This document shows positions 26,464 to 35,055 of a stretch of 42,519 nucleotides of DNA, piece after piece. The translations under genes and the position numbers were made by a program. The DNA is from an uncultured Alteromonadaceae bacterium. GTDB lineage: Bacteria > Pseudomonadota > Gammaproteobacteria > Enterobacterales > Alteromonadaceae. The notes under the pieces are model-generated. The model was not told the origin of the DNA, searched no databases, and saw only the letters and a list, made by a program, of their open reading frames with translations. The stretch spans positions 1-42,519 of the forward strand of contig CAJXMO010000029.1 in NCBI GenBank assembly GCA_913056495.1, in the 5' to 3' direction. Each line of letters opens with the position of its first letter. Position 1 is the stretch's first letter.

Positions 26464-26517
26464 GAACTGCGGTTAAAAAATAACCCGTTTAAATATCCGA
26501 CGGCTTTTGAATAAAGC

Positions 26518-27210
26518 TTAATCAGCTGGATACACGCCCCTTAAAATCATTTGTTTTAAATCGTTTGCAGATTGAACAATATGATCTGCTTGCCACTGCT
26601 CAACCGGCGTTTTATCCTGAGTGTATCCCCAGTTAGCGACTATGCTTCTCATGCCCGCCCGGTTGCCGGCCTCAATATCTCGTTGAGCATCTCCCACATA
26701 CCAGCATAGCTCTGAATTAACTTGCATATATTCACAGGCGTGCCAGAGAGGTTCCGGGTTAGGTTTACGCAAAGGCAGGGTATCACCGCTGACGTTAATT
26801 TTTGAACTGGCCAGTTGCGGATGGTATGTTACTAGCTTATCCGTTAAAAAAGCCGGTTTATTTGTCACTATGGCCCAAGGAATATTCAAGCTATCTAATT
26901 GGCTAATACAATCGTCCATGCCTTCAAATAAACAGGTGTGTCGGCTGATATTGTCCATGTAATAGTCGAGCAGCTTTAAACGCAGCGGCTCAATTTCAAA
27001 GTCGTTAAATTTTTCAGCCAGCCCAAGTTTTAATAATCCCAAAGCCCCATGTGATGCAACTGGCCTGTATTCATCATAGCTCTTAGGTGCCATATTCAAA
27101 GACTCGAGTACATGATTTAAAGCTTCACCCAGATCTTTAGCTGTATCAAGCACAGTGCCGTCTAAATCAAACAGCACAGCTTCTGGCTTAGTTATAGTTT
27201 TTGAGCACAT
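26518..27210 (-). CDS. HAD-family phosphatase, Gph or MupP type
   Basis: The 230-residue HAD hydrolase has its nucleophile and acid at Asp15 and Asp17 in LFDLDGTVLDT. Motif II is in AIVTNKPAF, the motif III lysine in LRKPNPEPL, and motif IV is GDAQRDIEAG. It resembles phosphoglycolate phosphatase. However, in Pseudomonas the gene directly after ubiG, near gyrA, is mupP, the N-acetylmuramic acid 6-phosphate phosphatase of peptidoglycan recycling. The same ubiG-linked position here makes MupP a serious alternative. The start overlaps the ubiG end by 19 bases, indicating coupled translation. Confidence 0.85.
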   Translation of the reverse strand: MCSKTITKPEAVLFDLDGTVLDTAKDLGEALNHVLESLNMAPKSYDEYRPVASHGALGLLKLGLAEKFNDFEIEPLRLKLLDYYMDNISRHTCLFEGMDDCISQLDSLNIPWAIVTNKPAFLTDKLVTYHPQLASSKINVSGDTLPLRKPNPEPLWHACEYMQVNSELCWYVGDAQRDIEAGNRAGMRSIVANWGYTQDKTPVEQWQADHIVQSANDLKQMILRGVYPAD

Positions 27211-27890
27211 AAGATGTAGTTTACTCCGGGATCTGAATTGACTTTAAATGATTTTGTCAGCGGATTAAAATGAATACCATTGAGTTTAGTCACCTTTAAT
27301 CCGTATTTTTCGATTAATCGGACCAGCTCACTCGGGCGCAGAAATTTTTCATAATCATGGGTGCCTTTGGGGACTATATTCAATAAGTACTCAGCGGCAA
27401 CTATGCCCAATAAATAACCTTTAATTGAGCGATTTAAAGTTGATGCAAATAAAAAACCACCGGGTTTGACCAGTTCACAGCAGGATTGAATAACAGACTC
27501 TGGATCAGGCACATGTTCGAGCATTTCCAGACAAGTGACAATATCAAATTGTTGTGATGCTTGCTGCGCAAAAGGTTCGACTGTAATGTGACGATAATCG
27601 ATGGCTAAACCGGATTCTTTTGCATGTAATTTGGCCACTTCGATTGAATCGGGTGCGGCATCAATTCCGGTGACTTTGGCGTTTTGTTTGCACAAGGCTT
27701 CACTCAATATACCGCCACCACAGCCTACATCCAAAACCGCTTTATCAAACAGCCCGTTTGCATGCTCTGCAATATAATTGACCCGGGTGGGGTTCATTAA
27801 ATGTAAAGGCGCAAAATCGCCGGCTTTATCCCACCACAAATGTGCGATTTGGTTAAATTTGTCGACTTCCGTTTGATCTATATTAGTCAC
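27192..27890 (-). CDS. ubiG: Ubiquinone biosynthesis O-methyltransferase
   Basis: The 232-residue SAM-dependent enzyme performs both O-methylations of ubiquinone synthesis. SAM motif I is VLDVGCGGGILSE; CLEMLEHVPDPES and KPGGFLFASTLNR follow. The N-terminal EVDKFNQIAHLWWDKAGDFAPLH is the UbiG signature. It is divergent from gyrA across 233 bases, as in many gammaproteobacteria, and forms an operon with the overlapping phosphatase gene. Confidence 0.96.
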   Translation of the reverse strand: MTNIDQTEVDKFNQIAHLWWDKAGDFAPLHLMNPTRVNYIAEHANGLFDKAVLDVGCGGGILSEALCKQNAKVTGIDAAPDSIEVAKLHAKESGLAIDYRHITVEPFAQQASQQFDIVTCLEMLEHVPDPESVIQSCCELVKPGGFLFASTLNRSIKGYLLGIVAAEYLLNIVPKGTHDYEKFLRPSELVRLIEKYGLKVTKLNGIHFNPLTKSFKVNSDPGVNYILCAQKL

Positions 27891-28052
27891 TATTTTGAGC
27901 TCGTTATTTGGGGTTGTACCCCATTATAAAAACTTAAGGGAATTGAACAAGAGTGATTAGCTACAAGTGGGATAAAAGTTTGCATTTTAGTATGATTTTT
28001 AAACATTTAAGCAAGTTGTGCATTTTTCAATGGTATGCGTCTGGGAATGTGG

Positions 28053-28058
28053 TAGAAT
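28053..28058 (+). promoter_or_regulatory. Candidate -10 element of gyrA
   Basis: TAGAAT followed by a GC-rich CGCGG segment, about 65 bases before the gyrA start. No good -35 is seen at 16-18 bases upstream, which fits a supercoiling-sensitive gyrase promoter, but the call is tentative. Confidence 0.35.
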
Positions 28059-28123
28059 CGCGGATTAAAAAATAAAACCATTTACCCAAAACAAGTATTA
28101 CAAAGTAGGGAACAGTCCTGTTT

Positions 28124-30769
28124 ATGAGCGATTTGGCAAAAGAAATTCTTCCTATCAATATCGAAGATGAATTAAAAAATTCTTACCTTGACTATGCAAT
28201 GAGCGTCATCGTTGGGCGTGCATTACCGGATGTTAGAGATGGTTTGAAGCCAGTGCATCGCCGCGTACTTTTCGCGATGAATGAGCTTAAAAATGACTTT
28301 AACAAGCCTTATAAAAAATCTGCTCGTATCGTGGGTGATGTAATCGGTAAATACCACCCACATGGTGACAGCGCGGTTTACGATACGATTGTTCGTATGG
28401 CGCAGCCATTTTCATTAAGATATATGCTGGTTGACGGACAAGGTAACTTTGGCTCTGTCGATGGCGACTCCGCAGCTGCAATGCGTTATACAGAAGTTAG
28501 AATGGCAAAAATTGCGCATTCTCTACTGGCCGATCTTGAAAAAGAAACGGTTAACTTTTTGCCTAACTATGACGGCACAGAACAAATTCCTGAAGTATTG
28601 CCAACCCGTGTCCCTAACTTGTTAGTGAATGGTTCATCCGGTATTGCTGTTGGTATGGCGACGAATATACCACCGCACAACTTGACTGAAGTGATTGGTG
28701 GCTGCCTAGCCATGATCGAAAATCCGGATATCACAGTTGATGAATTAATCGAAATTATCCCTGGCCCTGATTTCCCGACTGCGGCAATTATCAGCGGTAA
28801 AGCGGGTATTGAACAAGCCTATCGTACCGGCCGCGGAAAAATTTATCTTCGTGCTCGAGCTGAAGTAGAAGTGGCTGATAACGGCCGTGAAACTATTATA
28901 GTGACTGAGATTCCGTACCAGGTGAACAAAGCTCGGTTAATTGAAAAAATAGCCGAGTTAGTGAAAGAAAAACGTATTGACTCTGTATCTGCACTGCGCG
29001 ACGAATCTGACAAAGACGGTATGCGGATTGTGATTGAAGTTAAGCGTGGAGAATCTGGCGAAGTCTTATTAAACCACTTGTATTCACTGACTCAAATGCA
29101 GGTTGTATTTGGTATCAACATGGTGGCACTGGATAACGGCCAGCCGCGTATATTTAATTTAGTTGATACACTAAAAGCTTTCTTAAACCACAGACGTGAA
29201 GTGGTGACCCGCAGAACTATTTTTGAATTGAGAAAAGCTCGTGAGCGTGCGCACATTCTCGAAGGTTTAGCGATTGCACTGGCGAACATCGACCCGGTTA
29301 TTGAATTAATTAAACGTTCACCAACCCCAGTGGAAGCCAAGCAAGGGTTAATCTCTACACCATGGAATTTAGGTGATGTGGCCGATATGCTCGAAAGAGC
29401 CGGAACGGATGCAGCAAGACCAGAATGGCTGGAAGCATCCTACGGTATCCGCGATGGCAAATATTATTTAACTGAGCAACAGGCTCAGGCAATTCTTGAA
29501 TTAAGACTACACAGACTGACTGGCCTTGAACACGAGAAAATTCTGGATGAATACAAAGCCTTATTAGAAGAAATTGCTGAATATTTACATATTTTATCCA
29601 GCTCAGTGCGTCTGATGGAAGTGATTCAGGAAGAGCTAATTGCGATTCGTGATGAGTTTGGTGATGAGCGCCGTACCGAAATTACGGCTGCAGCGCACGA
29701 TATCAACATGGAAGATTTAATTGCAGAAGAGAATGTGGTTGTAACGCTTTCTCACGAAGGTTATGCGAAATATCAACCGCTGACTGAATATGAAGCTCAG
29801 CGACGTGGCGGTAAAGGTAAAGCCGCAGCCAAAATGAAAGATGATGACTTTATCGAGAAGTTACTCATTGCAAATACTCACGATACTATCTTATGTTTCT
29901 CAAACCGTGGCCGCTTATATTGGCTTAAAGTATATCAGTTGCCATTAGCCTCAAGAACAGCGCGCGGTCGTCCGATAGTCAATCTGTTGCCACTGGAAGA
30001 GAATGAACGTATCAGTGCAATTTTACCGGTTCGGGAATTCGAAGAGAATAAATTTGTCTTTATGGCAACTGCAAACGGTACGGTTAAAAAGACCGCATTA
30101 AAAGAATATTCACGTCCAAGATCAAGCGGCATCATAGCGCTGAACCTGAACGAAGGCGATCATATGATAGGCGTAGATATCACTCATGGTGACAGTGATG
30201 TCATGCTGTTTTCTGATGCGGGTAAAGTGGTTCGCTTTAATGAACAGCAAGTGCGTCCGATGGGGCGTACTGCTACCGGTGTTCGCGGCATGAAACTGGA
30301 TGAAGGTCAAAAAGTGATCTCTATGATAGTGCCACATAATGACGGTGAAATCTTAACCGCAACTGAAAACGGCTTTGGTAAACGTACACCGCTTGAGGAT
30401 TATCCGGCGAAGAGCCGTGCAACCATGGGGGTCGTCTCTATCAAAGTGAGCGAACGTAATGGTTCAGTTGTTGGTGCGGTTCAGGTAACTGACAGCGAAG
30501 AAATTATGTTAATTAGTAATAAAGGTACTTTGGTGAGAACTCGGGTATCAGAAGTGTCAGTTGTCGGTCGAAATACTCAGGGTGTGCGTTTAATCAGAAC
30601 CGGTGAAAATGAACTGGTAGTTGGTTTACAGCGTATAGATGAGTTTGATGAAGAATCCGAAGAAATGCTTGAAGAAGCAATTGAAGGCCAGACAACAGAC
30701 AGTGCTGAACAAGCCAGTTCAGATGTAACCAGTTCAGATATTGAGAGTGAAGACAATCAAGATGAGTAA
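28124..30769 (+). CDS. gyrA: DNA gyrase subunit A
   Basis: The 881-residue subunit (E. coli 875) breaks and rejoins DNA in the A2B2 gyrase that introduces negative supercoils. The catalytic tyrosine is in AMRYTEVRM (Tyr122). The quinolone-resistance region reads HPHGDSAVYDTIVRMAQ with Ser83 and Asp87, the susceptible state. The GyrA box that wraps DNA is seen as QRRGGKG near residue 560, and six beta-pinwheel blades follow. The acidic C-terminal tail is typical. serC overlaps the last 8 bases. Confidence 0.98.
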   Translation: MSDLAKEILPINIEDELKNSYLDYAMSVIVGRALPDVRDGLKPVHRRVLFAMNELKNDFNKPYKKSARIVGDVIGKYHPHGDSAVYDTIVRMAQPFSLRYMLVDGQGNFGSVDGDSAAAMRYTEVRMAKIAHSLLADLEKETVNFLPNYDGTEQIPEVLPTRVPNLLVNGSSGIAVGMATNIPPHNLTEVIGGCLAMIENPDITVDELIEIIPGPDFPTAAIISGKAGIEQAYRTGRGKIYLRARAEVEVADNGRETIIVTEIPYQVNKARLIEKIAELVKEKRIDSVSALRDESDKDGMRIVIEVKRGESGEVLLNHLYSLTQMQVVFGINMVALDNGQPRIFNLVDTLKAFLNHRREVVTRRTIFELRKARERAHILEGLAIALANIDPVIELIKRSPTPVEAKQGLISTPWNLGDVADMLERAGTDAARPEWLEASYGIRDGKYYLTEQQAQAILELRLHRLTGLEHEKILDEYKALLEEIAEYLHILSSSVRLMEVIQEELIAIRDEFGDERRTEITAAAHDINMEDLIAEENVVVTLSHEGYAKYQPLTEYEAQRRGGKGKAAAKMKDDDFIEKLLIANTHDTILCFSNRGRLYWLKVYQLPLASRTARGRPIVNLLPLEENERISAILPVREFEENKFVFMATANGTVKKTALKEYSRPRSSGIIALNLNEGDHMIGVDITHGDSDVMLFSDAGKVVRFNEQQVRPMGRTATGVRGMKLDEGQKVISMIVPHNDGEILTATENGFGKRTPLEDYPAKSRATMGVVSIKVSERNGSVVGAVQVTDSEEIMLISNKGTLVRTRVSEVSVVGRNTQGVRLIRTGENELVVGLQRIDEFDEESEEMLEEAIEGQTTDSAEQASSDVTSSDIESEDNQDE

Positions 30770-31847
30770 ACCTGTATACAATTTTTGTGCAGGCCCGGCT
30801 ATGCTGCCAAAAGATGTGATGTTAACAGCCCAAAAAGAGTTTGTAGATTGGAACAAACACGGTACCTCTGTGATGGAAATTAGTCACAGAAGCCCGGACT
30901 ACCTGGAAGTAGCCCACCAAGCTGAGCAGGATTTGCGGGATCTAATGGATATCTCGGATGACTATGCGGTCTTATTTATGCATGGCGGTGGTCGCGGACA
31001 GTTTGCAGCAGTACCTATGAATATACTGCCGCAAAATGCAACAGCCGATTATGTATTGACCGGTTCATGGTCAAAATCAGCGTTAACGGAAGCACAAAAA
31101 TTTGGCAAAATAAATGTGGCCGCTAACTGTCATACCGAAAATGGTTTAGGGTCGGTTTTACCTCAGTCGCAGTGGCAGCTCTCAAAAGACGCTGCCTATG
31201 TTCATTATTGTCCTAATGAAACGGTTGATGGCATTGAGTTTGATTTTGTTCCTGAGGTTGACAAGCCTCTAGTTGCAGACATGTCATCCTGTATTTTATC
31301 ACGCGATATTGATGTATCTAAGTTTGGCGTTATTTACGCCGGAGCACAGAAAAACATAGGTCCATCCGGTTTGGCGATTGCCATTGTACGTAAAGATTTG
31401 CTGGGCAAAGCACGTGAAAACACGCCTTCTATATTTGACTACAGTTTGCAGCTTAAACATGAGTCTATGTTTAATACCCCGCCAACTTATGCCTGGTATT
31501 TGGCCGGTTTAGTTTTTAAATGGCTTAAAAAGCAGGGGGGTGTTAAGGCCATAGAACAAACTAACATTGCTAAAGCTGAATTACTCTACAATTTTATTGA
31601 TCAAAATGATTTTTACCAAAGCAAAGTAGAAACCAGATACAGATCAAGAATGAATGTGCCTTTTTATTTAATGGATGAATCCTTAAATACTGCGTTTTTA
31701 AGCGAATCGAAAGCTCAGGGGTTATTGGCATTAAAAGGCCACCGTTCAGTCGGTGGTATGCGAGCTAGTATCTACAATGCAATGCCGCTTGAAGGCGTTC
31801 AGGCGTTAGTAGATTTTATGCAAGATTTTGCAAACAAGCATGGTTAA
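30762..31847 (+). CDS. serC: Phosphoserine aminotransferase
   Basis: The 361-residue class V PLP aminotransferase works in serine synthesis and, as 3-phosphohydroxythreonine aminotransferase, in pyridoxal phosphate synthesis. The N-terminal YNFCAGPAMLP, the phosphate-contact region HGGGRGQF and the PLP-lysine context IYAGAQKNIGPSG are diagnostic. An upstream TTG at 30741 lengthens the frame, but ATG 30762 matches SerC and overlaps the gyrA end (ATGAGTAA). aroA, commonly the next gene, is missing; cmk follows after 47 bases. Confidence 0.97.
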   Translation: MSKPVYNFCAGPAMLPKDVMLTAQKEFVDWNKHGTSVMEISHRSPDYLEVAHQAEQDLRDLMDISDDYAVLFMHGGGRGQFAAVPMNILPQNATADYVLTGSWSKSALTEAQKFGKINVAANCHTENGLGSVLPQSQWQLSKDAAYVHYCPNETVDGIEFDFVPEVDKPLVADMSSCILSRDIDVSKFGVIYAGAQKNIGPSGLAIAIVRKDLLGKARENTPSIFDYSLQLKHESMFNTPPTYAWYLAGLVFKWLKKQGGVKAIEQTNIAKAELLYNFIDQNDFYQSKVETRYRSRMNVPFYLMDESLNTAFLSESKAQGLLALKGHRSVGGMRASIYNAMPLEGVQALVDFMQDFANKHG

Positions 31848-31894
31848 TAAGAAGAATAAAGTACTAACAAATTAAAAGATAAAAGAGGTTAGGG

Positions 31895-32581
31895 ATGGCG
31901 GAACAAATTCCAGTCATAACAATTGATGGTCCAAGTGGTGCAGGAAAAGGCACAGTCAGTAAAAAAGTTGCGGACCGTCTTGGTTGGCATTTTCTGGACA
32001 GCGGCGCAATTTATCGTGTTCTGGCACTCGCAACGATTCATCATGATATTGATCCAACGGATGAAGAATCAGTTGAACCATTGGCATCCTGTTTAGATGT
32101 GCATTTTAAATCTTCTTCTGACGGTGATTCAACGCTGGTTATTTTAGAAGGTGAAGATGTTTCAACTGATATCCGGAATGAGAAAGTGGGCGCTGTGGCA
32201 TCAAAAGTTGCCGCTTTGCCAAGAGTGCGGGAAGCTTTATTAAGACGCCAGCGTGCATTTAAAGAATCACCTGGATTGGTCGCAGATGGCCGTGATATGG
32301 GCACTGTGGTGTTTCCAAATGCGCCGGTTAAGATATTTTTGAACGCATCTGCCGAAGAAAGAGCAAAAAGACGCTATCTACAGTTGAAAGATACCGATCC
32401 TAGCGTTAAAATTGAACATCTTTTAGCCGATATTCGTGCACGTGATGAAAGAGACAGTAATCGAAGTGTTGCACCTCTGGTACCCGCTTCTGATGCACTG
32501 GAAATTGACTCCACCGAACTGAATATTGAGCAAGTTGTTGATCAGGTTTTTGCCTACATGCAGCAGAAGCTTGGTGTGTAA
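31895..32581 (+). CDS. cmk: Cytidylate kinase
   Basis: The 228-residue P-loop kinase (E. coli 227) phosphorylates CMP and dCMP. The Walker A motif is DGPSGAGKGTVSK, the substrate-binding stretch FLDSGAIYRVLA, and the nucleotide-binding region VADGRDMGTVVFPNA. AGAGG lies 9 bases before ATG 31895. cmk directly precedes rpsA, as in E. coli. Confidence 0.97.
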   Translation: MAEQIPVITIDGPSGAGKGTVSKKVADRLGWHFLDSGAIYRVLALATIHHDIDPTDEESVEPLASCLDVHFKSSSDGDSTLVILEGEDVSTDIRNEKVGAVASKVAALPRVREALLRRQRAFKESPGLVADGRDMGTVVFPNAPVKIFLNASAEERAKRRYLQLKDTDPSVKIEHLLADIRARDERDSNRSVAPLVPASDALEIDSTELNIEQVVDQVFAYMQQKLGV

Positions 32582-32591
32582 AAGTATTTTT

Positions 32592-32703
32592 CACTAAATT
32601 AATTTAGTGTAGGAAACCAGAATAAGGATATGCCTGGTTATTTTAAACAACCCTGGGTTATTTGGATTTAACTCGGATTATATATATTAAGTAAACTTTA
32701 TTT
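32592..32703 (+). promoter_or_regulatory. Structured rpsA leader, probable S1 autoregulatory region
   Basis: This 112-base leader carries an 18-base palindrome CACTAAATTAATTTAGTG (32592-32609). A hairpin AACCAG (32615-32620) / CTGGTT (32634-32639) has GGA in its loop, and AACCC-T-GGGTT is at 32649-32659 with GGA at 32664. The segment just before the start is AU-rich with no Shine-Dalgarno. E. coli rpsA has the same design: hairpins with GGA loops, AU-rich linkers and no Shine-Dalgarno, used for S1 autogenous control. Confidence 0.6.
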
Positions 32704-34380
32704 ATGACCGAAAGTTTTGCACAGCTTTTTGAAGAAAGCTTAAATGAAATCGAAACACGTCCTGGTGCCATCGTTAAAGGTACTATCGTTGCTATTCAGA
32801 AAGACGTTATTTTAGTTGACGCAGGTTTAAAATCTGAAGCAGCAATCCCAGCCGAGCAATTCTACAATGCGCAAGGCGAAGTTGAAGTTAACGTTGGTGA
32901 CGAAATTGATGTTGCACTAGACGCTGTTGAAGACGGTTTCGGTGAAACAATTCTTTCTCGTGAAAAAGCTAAGCGCCATGAAGCTTGGATTCGCCTTGAA
33001 AAAGCTTGCGAAGACAGTGAAACGGTTACTGGTTTAATTAGCGGTAAAGTAAAAGGTGGCTTCACTGTTGAAGTTGAAGGTATCCGTGCGTTCTTGCCTG
33101 GTTCATTAGTTGACGTTCGTCCTGTTCGTGACACTACTTACCTTGAAAATGCAGAATTAGAATTCAAAGTTATCAAACTTGATCAAAAGCGCAATAACGT
33201 AGTTGTTTCTCGTCGTGCTGTTATCGAACAAGAAACCAGTGCTGAGCGTAGCGAATTACTTGCTAACTTAGAAGAAGGTCAAGAAGTAACTGGTATCGTT
33301 AAGAACTTAACTGACTACGGTGCATTCGTAGACTTAGGTGGTCTTGACGGTTTATTACACATCACTGATATGGCTTGGAAACGTGTTAAGCACCCAAGCG
33401 AGATCGTTAACGTTGGTGATGAAATCACAGTTAAAGTTCTTAAATTCGACAAAGAGAAGTCTCGTGTATCTCTAGGCCTTAAGCAATTAGGTAGCGATCC
33501 ATGGGCTGAATTAGCTGAGCGCTTCCCTGAAGGTGCTAAGTTAGAAGGTCGTGTAACTAACTTAACTGACTACGGTTGTTTCGTTGAAATCCAAGAAGGC
33601 GTTGAAGGTCTTGTTCACGTTTCTGAAATGGATTGGACTAACAAAAACATCCACCCATCAAAAGTTGTTAACTTAGGTGACAGCGTTCAAGTTATGGTAC
33701 TTGAAATTGATGAAGAGCGTCGTCGTATCTCATTAGGTTTAAAACAGTGTAAGCCTAACCCATGGGAAGAGTTCGCTAAGAACTACGCTAAAGGCGATCA
33801 AGTTTCTGGTAAGATCAAGTCAATTACTGACTTTGGTATCTTCATCGGTCTTGACGGTGGTATCGATGGTCTTGTTCACTTATCTGACATTTCTTGGAAT
33901 GTTACAGGTGAAGAAGCGGTTCGTAACTACAAGAAAGGCGAAGAACTTACTGCTGTTGTATTACAAGTGGACGCAGAGCGTGAGCGTATTTCACTTGGCA
34001 TCAAGCAAATTGATGAAGACCCATTCACTAACTACCTGACTGCAAACAAAAAAGGTGCTATTGTTAGTGGTAAGGTTACCAGCGTTGACGCAAAAGGCGC
34101 GACTATTGAATTAGCTGACAGCGTTGAAGGCTACATCCGTGTTGCTGATATCTCACGTGACCGTGTAGAAGATGCATCAACTGAATTAAACGAAGGTGAT
34201 ACTGTTGAAGCTAAATATATTGGCGTTGACCGTAAGAACCGCGTAATCAGTTTGTCTATTAAGGCAAAAGATGAAGCTGACGAAAAAGCTGCTGTAGAAT
34301 CTGTTAATAAACAACAAGATGCTGCAGTATTCAGCAATGCAATGGCTGAAGCGTTTAAAAACGCACAAAAAGGCGAATAA
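32704..34380 (+). CDS. rpsA: 30S ribosomal protein S1
   Basis: The protein has 558 residues (E. coli 557) and six S1 RNA-binding repeats. Repeats 3 to 5 are easily aligned by GIVKNLTDYGAFVDLGG, GRVTNLTDYGCFVEIQE and GKIKSITDFGIFIGLDG. It binds mRNA and helps the 30S subunit initiate translation. Codon use is much more biased than in the neighbours (repeated GGT, GTT, AAC, CGT), as expected for a highly expressed gene. No Shine-Dalgarno precedes ATG 32704. A terminator separates it from ihfB. Confidence 0.98.
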   Translation: MTESFAQLFEESLNEIETRPGAIVKGTIVAIQKDVILVDAGLKSEAAIPAEQFYNAQGEVEVNVGDEIDVALDAVEDGFGETILSREKAKRHEAWIRLEKACEDSETVTGLISGKVKGGFTVEVEGIRAFLPGSLVDVRPVRDTTYLENAELEFKVIKLDQKRNNVVVSRRAVIEQETSAERSELLANLEEGQEVTGIVKNLTDYGAFVDLGGLDGLLHITDMAWKRVKHPSEIVNVGDEITVKVLKFDKEKSRVSLGLKQLGSDPWAELAERFPEGAKLEGRVTNLTDYGCFVEIQEGVEGLVHVSEMDWTNKNIHPSKVVNLGDSVQVMVLEIDEERRRISLGLKQCKPNPWEEFAKNYAKGDQVSGKIKSITDFGIFIGLDGGIDGLVHLSDISWNVTGEEAVRNYKKGEELTAVVLQVDAERERISLGIKQIDEDPFTNYLTANKKGAIVSGKVTSVDAKGATIELADSVEGYIRVADISRDRVEDASTELNEGDTVEAKYIGVDRKNRVISLSIKAKDEADEKAAVESVNKQQDAAVFSNAMAEAFKNAQKGE

Positions 34381-34388
34381 TATCGCTT

Positions 34389-34415
34389 GGGAGTAGAAAT
34401 CTTCTACTCCCTTTT
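34389..34415 (+). terminator. Intrinsic terminator/attenuator after rpsA
   Basis: GGGAGTAGAA (34389-34398) pairs perfectly with TTCTACTCCC (34402-34411) around ATC, followed by TTTT. It lies 8 bases after the rpsA stop; ihfB then needs its own promoter or read-through. Confidence 0.9.
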
Positions 34416-34473
34416 CCATACCTTTGTTATACTTTGGTAACCAGAACCCGTTGATTAACCGGAGTATATTATT

Positions 34474-34761
34474 ATGACAAAATCTGAATTGATTGAATTA
34501 ATGGCAAACAAGCAGCCTTCTGTTCCACTGAAAGAAATGGAAGCCAGTGTTAAAGAATTGCTTGAATATATGTCAGAGTCTCTCTCTACTGGTGAACGCA
34601 TTGAAATTCGCGGCTTCGGTAGCTTCTCACTTCACTACAGAGCACCTCGAACAGGTCGTAATCCAAAAACCGGTGAAAGCGTAGAATTAACAGGCAAATA
34701 TGTTCCTTATTTCAAGCCTGGTAAAGAAATGCGTGAACGCGTTAACGAAAGCATTCAATAA
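34474..34761 (+). CDS. ihfB: Integration host factor subunit beta
   Basis: The 95-residue HU/IHF family protein (E. coli 94) is the partner of IhfA. The start MTKSELIELMA, the GFGSFSLHYRAPRTGRNPKTG arm region and the FKPGKEMRERVN ending are typical of IhfB. Its location after rpsA and before lapAB agrees. CCGGAG lies 9 bases before ATG 34474. A TATACT at 34428-34433 could be its -10, but no -35 fits well. Confidence 0.97.
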   Translation: MTKSELIELMANKQPSVPLKEMEASVKELLEYMSESLSTGERIEIRGFGSFSLHYRAPRTGRNPKTGESVELTGKYVPYFKPGKEMRERVNESIQ

Positions 34762-34767
34762 AGCATT

Positions 34768-35055
34768 TTGAAAACTGCACTTAGCTTAATTTTATTATTA
34801 ATTATCGCTGGTATATTACTGCTTATCTCATCTTATAATACTGAGATAGTTGAGCTTAACTACCTGCTAGCGGTTCAGTCTATGCCTTTATCTATGGTAT
34901 TGGCTATTTTCCTGTTTATAGGGTTCGCTTTAAGCACAATAGCTTGGGGCTATTACCTGATTAAACTACGCTTAAAGCTTCAGCAGCGTAATTGGAAAAT
35001 TAATAAACTGAATCAGGAAATCGAACTACTCAGGCTGCAGCTCAAAGACAAATAA
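34768..35055 (+). CDS. lapA: Lipopolysaccharide assembly protein A
   Basis: The 95-residue inner-membrane protein has two transmembrane helices (about 3-22 and 42-66) and a C-terminal cytoplasmic coiled-coil of about 28 residues. It matches LapA (YciS), which works with LapB to control LPS synthesis through LpxC turnover. The start is TTG, 6 bases after the ihfB stop, with no good Shine-Dalgarno, so translation is probably coupled. The stop overlaps the lapB start by 1 base. Confidence 0.9.
   Translation: MKTALSLILLLIIAGILLLISSYNTEIVELNYLLAVQSMPLSMVLAIFLFIGFALSTIAWGYYLIKLRLKLQQRNWKINKLNQEIELLRLQLKDK

Larger units (their letters stand above)
26083..26517. other. 435-base control region between gph/mupP-like gene and nrdA
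   Basis: There is no coding frame. The nrdA-proximal part holds two NrdR-like boxes (26166-26181 and 26197-26212). The distal part is very AT-rich and full of inverted repeats. CAATCTTAA (26337-26345) pairs with TTAAGATTG (26377-26385). CATTTTTTA (26371-26379) pairs with TAAAAAATG (26393-26401). TGTGCA (26333-26338) pairs with TGCACA (26400-26405). The first two pairs share bases, so they are mutually exclusive. A 13-bp perfect hairpin lies at 26434-26463. Confidence 0.7.

Noticed and set aside
28053..28058. Full sigma-70 promoter for gyrA
   Set aside because: Only a -10-like TAGAAT is convincing; no -35 at suitable spacing was found, so only the -10 is listed, at low confidence.
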